From Eudorina sp. 2006-703-Eu-15 (Eukaryota > Chlorophyta > Chlorophyceae > Chlamydomonadales > Volvocaceae), in assembly GCA_003117195.1 (NCBI GenBank), contig BDSI01000175.1, forward strand, positions 49,990-113,989: 64,000 bases of DNA, read 5' to 3'. The position numbers and the translations under genes are program-made. Within the stretch, counting starts at the first letter, position 1, and every line of letters begins with the position of its first letter. Of the stretch, positions 1 to 11,300 are shown in pieces. The notes under the pieces are model-generated. The model worked only from the letters and a program-made list of their open reading frames with translations. It had not been told where the DNA came from and did no database searches.

Positions 1-10
1 CCCCACCCAC

Positions 11-1470
11 CCCCGGCCTCGCCGCCACCGCTCTCTCGTTGCGGTACCTCAGGTTGAGCAGCTCCGACCCAGGGGTCGCTCGCCCGGACCACACGGACAG
101 CCCGAACACCTGCGAAGGGGGGGAGGGCGCACAGGGGCGGGGCGGGGCGGGTCCAGGGCCTCCATCATCCGCCGCCAAGCTCAGTCTCTTCTCCCCCTTT
201 TTGTCAATTCAGAAAGCGAAACCGCAAAAGTGCGATAAACCGATAACCGCCCCCCCCCTCTTCTCCCCCCCTCAGCCTTTCCGGCAGTCGTACGCGTGGG
301 TGGCTGCCGGGGGGAGGGGTCCCCTTCCGTCCCCTTGACAAAAGGGGGGGGGTTTACAGGAAATTGGTAGACATATTCAAACTGACAAAGGGGGATGTAT
401 GTCACCTTCCGTCCGGGTCCCGGTATGTCAGTAATAAACACAACGACATCGACAGCGACACCGCGAAACGTACTCCAGGGAATGGGTACTCCAAGTTGAC
501 GGGGGGGGGAGGACAGGAGATTGGTAGACATCTGAAGCTTCGCTACTGCTGCCAGAGCAAGGAGGGGGTTGAAGAGGTCGACGGGTCCCCACCCCGACTG
601 TGACGCGGCTCAATGCACCCGGGTACGTAACACCCCCCATCCCCAACCCCGCGTTTCTGGGTTTGGTTTCTCTGGGTTTGGCTTTGTTGCCCCCCCGCCC
701 CGCCCCCCCGCCCCCCCCCCGCCCCTTTCCCTCCCCCCCTCTTGGACCCCACACTTCCCCCCGGGACCCCCAAGCCCCCCCACCAGCAGCGACAGCACCG
801 CCCGCAGCTCCGGCTCCAGCTGCGCCGCCCGACCCTTGGGGTTGGTTGAGGATGTGTGGGGGGGGGAGGAGGGGGTACAGGTAATGGGGCGAGAGGGTGG
901 GGGCCGATTTAAGGTAGGTTGCTCTACGGCTTATTTACTTCGTAACGCGGTTACGCATTCGGGTCCCTCCCTTTTTCGCGGTTTCGCTGCGGCCTTGGAT
1001 GACATGAAGGGCGGAAGGAGGGCAGTGGAGTGGGGCCGAGTGGGCCTCTGGGGGGGGGGAGCCGGGGCCGATGTGAGTAGTATCTGTACGTGTAACCGAC
1101 CCATCGACTAACGGATCTTGCAACGGCATCGCAGATATCCATCCAGATAACCACCTCATTACGCCACAGCGCAATCCAGCGACCTTCCCAACACCCCCCC
1201 CACTCCCCCAGTTTGAATATACCTACCAAGTTCCCATACCCCATCCAGCCACCCATCCAGCCACCCATCCAGCCACCCATCCAGCCACCCGTCCACCCAC
1301 CCACCCATCCAGCCACCCATACCCCATCCACCCACCCACCCACCCACCCACCCACCCACCCACCCACCCACCCACCCACCCACCCACCCACCCACCCACC
1401 CACCCACCCACCCACCGGCGAAAAGTGTTCGAACAGTCGGACCATCTGCTCCTGAGCTCTCATGGGGTCG

Positions 1471-1513
<43 letters not shown>

Positions 1514-2658
1514 GACATCAGGACGGAGGGTCGCCCGAGGGTCGCAGGAGGAGGAGGAGGGGAGGGGGGCATAGGACAGTTAGTAGACATGTTCAAACTG
1601 CGCTGCTGCCAGTGCTGGGGGCGATCGCACCCGGCCCCCCCCCCGGGACATCACAGTAGGCGGTGGTGTGTGTGTTGGGCCGCAAACGGGGGAAGGAGAG
1701 GGGTCAGGCAGTCCGAGGCGCGGTCGGGTAGGAGGGGGGGGCTCAGGGCGGCTGAGGGAGACAGCAGGGCGGCCCAGGGGGGGTTACTGGGTGGTCCAGG
1801 AGAGCCCGGGGGGCAGGGGCGCAGGCGGGAAAGCGCATGGCGCAGGGGATGAGCGACGACACGGCCCTCCGCCTTCCGCCAGGAGCAGGGAGCTGCTGCC
1901 CCCCACCCCCCACCCCCACCCCATACCCACACCCACATCCACACCCACACTCCATACCCACACCCACATCCACACCCACATCCACATCCACACCCACATC
2001 TACACCCACACCCACACCCACACCCCACCCCCACCCCCACCCCCCACCCATACCCACACCCCACACCCATACCCACACCCCTATGTACCCCCAGCATGCC
2101 CCAGGACAGTCCGGCGGATGGTCGGGTGGCCATGTCCGGTGGTGCGCTGGCACTGCCGCTTCGCGCGCATGCGTATGCGTACGCGTTGGCGGGCAACAGG
2201 GCCCGAGTTGAAATAGGTTGAGAGTCATAGCCGCAACTGCTGTACAACGCTGCCGTACGACACGTACGTACGTGCAGCATGCCGGCCAGCTCTGCGTCCA
2301 GCCGTAGCGCGTCCGCTTGGGAGGAGCGGAGCACGTGCAGCGGTGGCGGGGGCCCCAGACTGCCGTGTGGGCACAGAGCGCAGTGTGGATGGAGATGGAC
2401 GTGGGGCAGGAGGCGGAGGAAGACAAGGGGGAAGGCGGAGGCGGAGAAGGAGGCAGAGGAGATGTAAAGAGCAGGAGGAGGCGCAGTTACTGGCTTACTT
2501 GACAGGTGGTTGTATACCAACGGAAAGCGCGCACTAACACCACAGGGTGCTCACCTTCGGCTGAGATCCTCAATTTCAGGAGCTGCATTGGCTGCTGCCA
2601 GTTGCCAGGCATCTGCGGGCGGCGCCACCAGCGTGCCGCCTTGTGCTCTGCCGACCAT
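11..2658 (-). CDS. PEX2: PEX2, peroxisomal RING-type E3 ligase subunit (5' exons only, gene runs off left edge)
   Basis: Five exons on the minus strand: 2658-2555, 2359-2272, 1451-1416, 834-784 and 109-11. All junctions are GT-AG and all phases agree (first junction phase 2, the others phase 0). They encode 125 residues plus one split codon. Recognisable PEX2 stretches are [39 protein letters not shown] and [16 protein letters not shown], matching the plant order DAARLDVEMSAML, EQLVKVF, YEPELDAFL and TPGNALMNLRYRDERG. PEX2, with PEX10 and PEX12, forms the peroxisomal membrane ubiquitin ligase that recycles PEX5. The membrane segments and C-terminal RING finger must lie left of base 1, so they cannot be checked. 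The start is the first ATG of an exon reading MVGRAQGG with no competing upstream ATG in that exon. Two exons are only 36 and 51 nt. The gene is divergent from ISA2. Confidence 0.9.
199..256 (+). repeat. R3 dispersed repeat (PEX2 intron 4)
   Basis: TTTTGTCAATTCAGAAAGCG, AAACCGCAAAAGTGCGATAA, ACCGATAACCGCC. Confidence 0.85.
359..390 (+). repeat. R1 dispersed repeat, partial (PEX2 intron 4)
   Basis: GGAAATTGGTAGACATATTC followed by AAACTGAC. Antiparallel to PEX2. R1 consensus: AAATTGGTAGACATTTTC then AAACTGCGCTGCTGCCAGAG. Confidence 0.8.
515..560 (+). repeat. R1 dispersed repeat (PEX2 intron 4)
   Basis: GAGATTGGTAGACATCTGAA, then CTACTGCTGCCAGAGCAA. Antiparallel to PEX2. Confidence 0.75.
1330..1415. 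repeat. (CACC)n microsatellite contiguous with a PEX2 5' splice site
   Basis: About 21 CACC units run up to base 1415, the first base of the intron after the 36-nt PEX2 exon (1451-1416). In gene sense the intron begins GTGGGTGGGTGGG, so the donor is part of the microsatellite. A related CCATCCAGCCAC repeat occupies 1246-1325. Confidence 0.93.
1471..1510. repeat. (GT)n microsatellite in PEX2 intron 2
   Basis: About 20 uninterrupted GT units, 20 nt upstream (in gene sense) of the acceptor of the 36-nt exon. Confidence 0.9.
1571..1616 (+). repeat. R1 dispersed repeat (PEX2 intron 2)
   Basis: TTAGTAGACATGTTCAAACT, then GCGCTGCTGCCAGTGC. Antiparallel to PEX2. Confidence 0.85.
1903..2092. repeat. 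(CCCACA)n-type minisatellite in PEX2 intron 2
   Basis: Imperfect CACCCACACCCACATCCACA units over about 190 bp. Confidence 0.85.
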
Positions 2659-3352
2659 TGTGACAGCGTGACTCTGTCTCCCAGGACCTGGAATGCAAAT
2701 GCTGCGTGTTACACTTATCGGGCTGTCAATAAGTCGGAATCATTTGGTTGTGCTCAGGGTTCCGTCAGGGTTTCGTCACAAATGACTAGTCACAGGCTTC
2801 AGGTTGACTTGCAATGCACAGCTATTAAAGAATGATGTCATTGCAAACGTCCGTTAAGACAGCTCGAGTCGAGAACGATCGAACGAGTATGGTCTGTCAT
2901 AATATCTTCAACCTTCTGACAGCCATCAAGTAGGTTCAATATAACCAATGCATTCAGATTATGGTTTGCTATTTGCTAAGCATATATTTGACGATTGCTC
3001 GCGGGGAAAAGGTAGTCATGCGTGCTGACGAGGAGATGGGCACTCCATGATGGCACCGTCGCACCGATCGCAGCCCATTTCCTAAATAAGTTCATTGCCG
3101 AACAAGTGATTTTATCCAGGATACACGTGCATACAGCAATACGTAGTTGATGCAAGTGCTTAGCAAGGTGTGTTGCGGACTGTCCTGTTACAACATAGCT
3201 TGACGCGCTGCGTGCATCGGAGTTTGCAAGAACTGCTTTTCTCTCAATCATCCCCTACATCGCATTGGTCACTCCTTTGTGGCAGCGGGTCTTATCCGTT
3301 CCGTGAAGTTCGTTGCAGTTGACCACCTTTGCGCGCAGCATCGTGCAGCAGG
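2659..3352. promoter_or_regulatory. Shared intergenic region between divergent PEX2 and ISA2
   Basis: This 694-bp segment separates the two start codons and must hold both promoters and 5' UTRs. It is visibly less GC-rich than its flanks and free of simple repeats. A CCAAT-containing stretch (CAATATAACCAATG) lies near 2938-2951. No TATA box can be assigned with confidence to either gene. Confidence 0.5.
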
Positions 3353-5339
3353 ATGATGCTTAAAGGCGCTATTCAGGTGCGAAGTCAACGCGTCCGCGCG
3401 CTGGCGTTGTTCCCTGTGCGTTTCGGAACCCATGTCGATCATCAAGCATCACTCAACCCAGCACGCAAGCGCGTTTGCCCGTTTTGCACTCATTCTGTCC
3501 TGGAGACTCGAACGCGATCGCCTTATGACTCCTGGTTCGCTGCCGGTCACCTCCTGCAGTCTGCAAACGTGTTTTCGACATCTTACCAAGTGCCGCCCCT
3601 CTCCTCCCCCACCCCTTCCCCCTCCTCCCCGATCCCTCTCCCCTTCCCTCCTCCCCTCCCTACCTCCCCAAACGCAGGTCGCCCCCGTGCGGCAACCCGT
3701 CCGCGCCGGCTCCCACGGCATCGCCTTCCTCCCCTCCCCTGCCGCCTGGGCAACCACGCCCCCGGCTGGCGCCCCCTCCGGCCCCTCTCCATCCCCTGGG
3801 TCCGCTGCCCCAGCGCCCTGCTCTGTTGCCCGCCTCCACACCCCGCGCGGCACCCGCACCCCCGGCCCCGCCGCCGCCGCCTCCTGGGTATGTGCCGCCA
3901 CGGCCGCCGCCCCGGCGCCCTCCGCGGCGGCCCTGGCGGACCGCGGCGGCGTGGACACCACCCTCGGCCGCTACCGCTGCCACAGCCGGGACGGCGCCGT
4001 GGTGAGCCCGACGCGGCGGGGTGGGGTGGGGTGGGGTGAGCCGGCACGTGTGTTCGTGTCGCACGTGTTTGTGTTTGTGTGTGTCTGGGGGGGGAAGTTG
4101 TGTTTGTGTGCGCGCGGGGTGGCGGGGTGGCGGGGCCGCTGCGCCGCAGCGGGGTGCCCCAGGGTGGGCGCCACCACCACCACCGCCGCCGCCCTTTGTA
4201 CCAGAACCCCAGAAAACGCGATCCGCCTCGCCTGCGCCAGGGAAGCGAATGCGAAAGCGAAGCGAAGCTTCTCTCAGGACTCTCAGGGGCAGCGGCGGAG
4301 GGAAGCGGAAGCCAGGGGCAGCCCCGCACAGGGCCGCCGGAGCAGCGGAAGGCCCCCTCGGTCCGCCGCCGATCCACAGGAGAGCGAGGGGAAGCCGTTC
4401 TGTCACAGCCTCGGCAGCGGTTTCGGAAGGGGGTTCGTCTGTCCTCGACGCCGGCTTCCTACGGGCCACTCCTCGGTGCTGTCCATCTCGGTTGCGGGCC
4501 CCCCTCCCACCCGCGACGCGCCAACTCCAACCTTCTCTGAACCCCCATCCCCTTCCTGGGAACGCCCCTGCCCCCGCCCTTCCCCTTTCCACACACCCCC
4601 CTCGACAGGTGGATGCGGTGGTGGATGCCCGTGACCCACGGGTCATCGCGGTGCGGATCACCGCTTCGTACGGCAACGTGCCGCACCTGCTGCCCGCGGA
4701 ACTGCAGCTGCACTGGTGGGTGTGGGTGATTGGGTGGGGGGGTGCGGGGGAGGGGGGATATTGGAAATTGGTAGACATTTTCAAACTGCGCTGCTGCCAG
4801 AGCGGGGTGGGGGGGAATCGGGGGGGAAGGGGGGAGGTGCGGGCGGATGGGTCAAACCCTTTAAGACCCTGTGATGTGATGTTTTGTGATCCCGACCACT
4901 TCCAACGACCCCAAACCACTTCCAACCACCAACTCCTCCCCAACCACTTTCCAGGGGCATGTACCGGGCCAGCGGCACCAAATGGCACCACCCCAAGGAG
5001 GCGGTGCCGCCCGAGTCTTCCCTGGAGCCGGGAGGCAACGGCGCCATGCGTACGGCAATGACGTGGGACGAGCGTGCGGGCGTGTGGGCGGTGCGGTTCG
5101 AGGTGCCCTCCAAGTTGGCGCCGCTGCACCTGGCCTTCGCGCTCTACCAGCCGGGTACGTGCGCGTGGGGTGTGGGGGTGGGGGCGTGGGGGTTGGGGTG
5201 CGGGTGTGGGGGTGGGCGCGCGTGTGGATCGGCGGGCAGGGCAGGAGTGCGTGACACATGCAAGGGACGTAGCCAAGCCCGGTGGTGCCCGTGTGTTCAG
5301 AAATGCAACCCGCCCGCCCGCCCGCCCGAACCCAGGTGC

Positions 5340-5388
<49 letters not shown>

Positions 5389-8300
5389 AGAGACAAGCCA
5401 GACCCAAACCAAGCACCAATATGCGTACCACATTAACCTGGGGTGTGACAAATGACACAGTAGAAAACAAAACTTGCGAGATCGACGCCAGGGAGATCGA
5501 CGCCGCGTACCGTATCGGATTGTGGTGCGTGCCGCGCACACCAAAACACGTCGGTCAAGCGCCAGTCATAACCCCCAAACCCCATCCCCCCGGGGGGAGG
5601 GCGGCGCCGCCGGCGTATTCCCACGCATTCTGCTGCTTTCCCGCATCTAATGCCCTGCCATCTGCCCCTTTCCCCCCCCACCCACCCACCCACCCCCTTT
5701 GTCGTACAGCCCTCGACAAGTACGACACTCCCCTGCGCGCGCCGCACTTCTGCGTGCCGGTGGGTATGGGCGCCGGCGCTCCGGAGCCGCTGGGGGCGTC
5801 CGTGGTGGCGACACGGCCCGGGGACGACCCGACCGACCCGCGGGACACCTCCTGCGCCGTCAACTTCGCGGTGTTCTCGCGGCACGCCTCCTCCGTCCAG
5901 CTGTGCCTGGTGCGCGTCAAGGTGCCGGCCGCGGCGGAGGCGGAGGCGGCGCCGCAGGCGGGCGAGGGCGCGACGCCGCTGGTGGCGCAGAACGTTCTGG
6001 AGGTACCGTACCGCGGGCGGCCGACCGGGGTGGAGTACGGTGTTGACATCATGTCATGGATGGGGGAGGGCGCGTGTGTGCTGGGGCTGGGGCTGGGGCT
6101 GCAAGGACGGAGGGGTTGAGGTACGGCGTGGGGAGCTGGGGACTGGGGAGAGGGCCCGCGTGGAGGCAACGGTACGACTTTCCAGTTTGCCTCGGCTGCG
6201 GCGGGATGTGGACGTGTATGGGGATAGGGGAGGGGATCAGACTGAGGAGGAGAACCGGCCCCTGAACGATATGGGAGGGAGGGGGTTTGCTCCTGGGGGG
6301 GAAGCGGAGGGCAGGGCGGGGAGGCGCTGGGCCTCCAGCAGTCCATAACAACGGGTGGAGGTGCGGGCTGTGCGTCGGGTAGGCGAGGGGTGGGATGGGA
6401 TGGGGTGGGGTGGGGTGGGGTACGAGGTTCTGAACCTCAAAACGCGCACCCCTCACCGCCGTCCTGCCGCCCGCCCGCCCGCCCGCCCACCCCCCCCCCC
6501 CGCCTGCCCGCCGTTCGTACACAGATCGTACTGGACCCCCTGACGCACCGCACGGGCGACGTCTGGCACATCTGCGTGCACGGCCTCAAGGTACGACGGA
6601 CCGCCCAGTGTCGTACCGCCGCGTGCCTCTCGTTCGTCCCGGACACGGCGGGGGCTGGGGAAGGGGGGAGGGAGTAAAAAAACAAAAACTGCCGAGACAC
6701 ACCCAAACCGGCTACATATGTGTGTGTGGGAGGGGGGTTGTTTTATCACGGGATCACACACTTGTTCAATCAGGGTTTTGTGTCATGTTCGGTTCCGACA
6801 ATTTCGGGGTCGTAGTACGCTTGGTGCTGGTGGGATATGGTGTACGGCTCGGCCTGACCTGTCAGGTGGGTCCCCCGCGGCGAGGCGGCGCCATCCAAAT
6901 GATGCGGCGCGGCAATGTGGGGCGCCTTCGAGTCCACCACAATTTACCAGCCCCCCCCCCCGCCTCAAAAACATCTCTCCCCCGCCCCCAGTTTCCTGTA
7001 CCCTGTCCCTTGACACGCTCGGCACGTTGGCCCCCTGGGGGGTGGGTGGGGTGGGGTGGGTGCCAATTTCAAACACACACCCGGTAATCGCATGCGTCTG
7101 GCCCTCCCCTCCCCTCCCCCTGGTGAAATTGTCTACCAATTTCCTATATCCCCCGGATGACCCCCTTCCCCGGGTGATCCCCTCGGGGTCGTTCCACATG
7201 CTGAGTCGTACCTGTGCTCTGGCAGCCAGCGCAGGCACAGGACCCAATTGCCACATCCCTCCCCGTCCCCCCTCCCCGTCCCGCCTTCCCGTCCGTCCCC
7301 CCCCTCCCTCGCCCTCCCCCCAGGACCTGGAGAGCCTGTGCTGGGCCTGGCGGGCGGACGGGGAGATCCTGTGGCAGAGTGAGTGCGACAGTGCGTAAGC
7401 TTCGCACAACAGGCAATCGCACAACAGGCAATCGCACAGCAGGCAATCGCAGGACAGGCAATCACGGGGTTGGGGTCCGGAGGAAATCGCCGCCCGTCCC
7501 AAACGAGTGGCGGGCGGCTTTCTCCTCCCGGCCCAACCCCCTGTCTGATCATGAGAGGGGGTTGTACCGGGCTCTGATGCGATGTGCGTTGCTATTCGAG
7601 AGGCACCGCAGGGAGGCAGCCCGCGGGTGGGTGTTCACTGGGTGGGGTATGACGCATGGCGCAACGGCCCCGCCCCCTCGCCTTTCCCAATCTCCTGTAC
7701 CCCTCCCCCTCCCCCCTCGCCCTCATATCAGTAATCGGGACAGCGAAACCGCGAAAAAGAAAATCACCGAAAGGTGGTCACAGAAGGGTGGTCCTCCGGG
7801 TGGCGGCCGACGTCGCCGTGGGAAGCGTATCGTATCGCAGAAAATTGGGTACAGCACACCTCTCCACCCCCCCCTCCTCCCCTTCTGGCAGTAGCGCAGT
7901 TTGAATATGTCTACCAATTTTCTCAACTCCCCCTCCCCTCAACTCTTTTCTCCCCGCTTTCCGACCCCTGCGCCCCCCCCGCCCGAAACCCCTTTTTCAG
8001 ATGGCAACCGCTTCCACCCCGGCTTCATGCTGATGGACCCATGGGCCACCCGCGCCGTACCCGTACTGCTGCCCGAGGGGGCCCATAAGGCCGCGCCCCG
8101 CCTGGCGCCGCAGCTGCGGTCCGACGAGCCGGTGCTGTTGGGCTCGCTGGCGCCCTTCGTGCACGCGGCGTTCGACTGGCAGGGCTGCGCGGCGGCGACC
8201 CGGGGCGGGCAGAGCCGCGTGCGGGCGCTGGAGGAGGGGGTGGTGGTGGAGGTGGACGTCGTGGAGTTCACCAGCGGTGAGGGGCAGGGGGGGGCAGGAA

Positions 8301-11300
8301 GGGAGGGTTGCATATGCAGATCCGTCGTACTGCTGCCAGGGCACATGTCCGGGAGGGGCGGCAGGGCAGGGGGCCGGTACAGTGTTTATGGTTATAGGGT
8401 TTAGGGTTTACCTTAGGAAGTTGGTGGGCATTGGAAGTTGGTGGGCATTGGAAGTTGGTGGGCATTGGAAGTTGGTGGGCATTGGAAGTTGGTGGGCATT
8501 GGAAGTTGGTGGGCATTGGAAGTTGGTGGGCATTGGAAGTTGGTGGGCATTGGAAGTTGGTGGGCATTGGAAGTTGGTGGGCATTGGAAGTTGGTGGGCA
8601 TTGGAAGTTGGTGGGCATTGGAAGTTGGTGGGCATTGGAAGTTGGTGGGCATTGGAAGTTGGTGGGCATTGGAAGTTGGTGGGCATTGGAAGTTGGTGGG
8701 CATTGGAAGTTGGTGGGCATTGGAAGTTGGTGGGCATTGGAAGTTGGTGGGCATTGGAAGTTGGTGGGCATTGGAAGTTGGTGGGCATTGGAAGTTGGTG
8801 GGCATTGGAAGTTGGTGGGCATTGGAAGTTGGTGGGCATTGGAAGTTGGTGGGCATTGGAAGTTGGTGGGCATTGGAAGTTGGTGGGCATTGGAAGTTGG
8901 TGGGCATTGGAAGTTGGTGGGCATTGGAAGTTGGTGGCATTGGAAGTTGGTGGGCATTGGAAGTTGGTGGGCATTGGAAGTTGGTGGGCATTGGAAGTTG
9001 GTGGGCATTGGAAGTTGGTGGGCATTGGAAGTTGGTGGGGGGGGCATTGGAAGGTGGTGGGCATTGGAAGGTGGTGGGCATTGGAAGGTGGTGGGCATTG
9101 GAAGTTGGTGGGCATTGGAAGTTGGTGGGCATTGGAAGTTGGTGGGCATTGGAAGGTGGTGGGCATTGGAAGGTGGTGGGCATTGGAAGGTGGTGGGCAT
9201 TGGAAGGTGGTGGGCATTTGAAGGTGGTGGGCATTGCTGAACCCTCCACGGACTCCGCCGCCGCAGCGCCTTTGGCTGCCCCTGGCCCTGCCCCTGCCCC
9301 TGGCCCTGCCCCTGCCCCTGGCCCTGCCCCTACCCCTGGCCCTGCCCCTGGGCCCCCCTCACGTGCGAATGTGCTTTGCCATTGGGGCGCATTCACACCG
9401 GGGGGGCTGCTGCTGCTGCTGCTGCCGCGTTTCCCGTTCCTCCCACCCAGTCCCCTCTCCCTCTCCCTCTCCCTCTTCCACCCCATAAGCTACATCGCTG
9501 CATCGATCGCATACCCACTCGGTACATCGCTGCCCACCAACCCAACCCGCTTGGGTACCCACCCCGAACCCCACCCCAAACCCAAACCCAAACCCTAAAC
9601 CCCAATCCCGGCCCGGCCCGAAACCCTCTCACACCCGCAGGCCCCGACGCGCAGTCCTCCGTACCTTCCGAGCACCAGGGCAAGTTCCTGGGCATCCTCG
9701 GTGAGTGGCAGCTGGCAGGGCCGGAAGGAACACCTGTGCGGTGGGGTGCGGTGCGGTGCGGTGGGGTGCGGTGCGGTGCGGTGCGGTGGGGTGCGGTGGG
9801 GTGCGCAGCAGGACACGCGGGTGCGCCGGACACAGCGTACCCGTACGTACGTACGTACGTACCCGTACGGGAGGCCGCACAGCCCCCGGCCTCCTGCCCG
9901 AGGGACGCCATGTCTCAGCGACTGTACGGGTTGTACGGGCTGTACGGACCTCGCCGGACCGCCTCTACGGTCCCGATCCGCGCTGTCCCATAATTCAACA
10001 CAAAACATGAGCGTCAATGCAGTCATCCTGGTCCCTCGCAATGGCCAATCCAAACCGGCAAAGCCCAACCTCTCACCCCAAAAGCTTTCTCTGCGCCTGT
10101 GCCGCAGCTTGCCCGTGTGCCCCGCCTCCCCCCCTTGCTTCCTCCCCCCCCCTGGCCTTCCGTACCCCACCCAACCGAGCTCAACGGCTGTCCCTCTCCC
10201 CCCATATCCCGCAACCCCACCCCACCCCCCTTCATCCCCTCTCAACCCCCCGCCCCCCCCCCCACTCACACCCCACGCGGTGTATCGGTAACTGGTTTGG
10301 GTTTCTCGGTCGGTCGGGCTTCTCGCTCAACACCCCATGAGCGGGTTTCTCGCTCAGCACTCCCCTTCCCCAGATATATCTACCAGCAGCGCAGTTTGAA
10401 AATGTCTACCAATTTCCTAAATCCCCCCTTCCCCCCAGACCGGCTCGACCACCTGAAGGCGGTGGGTGCCACCTCCGTGCTGCTCACCCCCGTCTCCATC
10501 GGCGCCCCCACGGAGGCCGGGGGTGGGGGTCCCCGCCGGCCGCTGGGGCTGTTCGCACCCGACCCCGCCTTCGCGGTGGGGGGCCCGCTGGCGGCGGCGG
10601 AGGAGCTCAAGACCGTCATACGGGGGCTTCACCGGGCGGGGATCGAGGTGCTCATGCAGGTGTGTGCGTGTGTTTTTGTGTGTGTGTGTTTAGAAGTGCA
10701 ACCCGCCCGCCCGCCCGATCCCAGGTATCAATATACTTACCATAAAACCTGCGAGGAAAAAACTTACCATATGCAGGCGCGCGGACAAGGCAGCCGCGCC
10801 ACCACCGCAAGGCAAATCATACCGCAAATACTAAATACGGAGACGCACGACGCACGCAAACGGATTATTTACCGACCTGTGAAATGTATGACGAATGTAT
10901 GGTGATGGCCCCCACGGAAGCAGCGTGTGTGTGTGTGTGTGTTTAATTAGTGAGAAGCCCACCCACAACCGCCCAGGCCCGGATACTTAATAAAACCTGC
11001 GATTTACTTACCACTGTCAACAAAGGTCTTAGTGTGTGTGTGGGGAGGGGCGGGGGTTAAATTGAAAAAGAAATAAACCCGAAGAACGAACCCGGGCACA
11101 CCTAACATGACGCAGTATACTTACGTGGTGCGGTACCTGCATAGCAACGGAAAGATAGAGACCGCGCGTGTGTGTGTGGGGGGGGGGTAACGAAGGAGGG
11201 AGGGAGGGGGAGGGGGCATAGAAAATTGGTAGACATATTCAAACTGCGCTGCTGCCAGAGCAGAGGGAGAGCGGCCGAGTATTGACATCCTCAAGGCAGG

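Noticed and set aside
1651..2520. 289-codon minus ORF as one protein
   Set aside because: It reads through a PEX2 exon (2359-2272) and a CCCACA minisatellite; only the short exon has coding character.
3432..4634. 400-codon ORF starting at 3432 as a separate gene or alternative ISA2 N-terminus
   Set aside because: Its second part is ISA2 exon 2 plus intron read-through. A pyrimidine-rich intron 3590-3677 joins exon 2 in frame to a transit-peptide-like exon starting at 3353.
8413..9236. CRISPR-like array
   Set aside because: Units are contiguous with no spacers, and the window is eukaryotic.
8277..9598. Large ORFs (270-390 codons) on both strands over the TTGGAAGTTGGTGGGCA array
   Set aside because: A 17-bp stop-free repeat opens every frame; the array lies wholly inside ISA2 intron 8.
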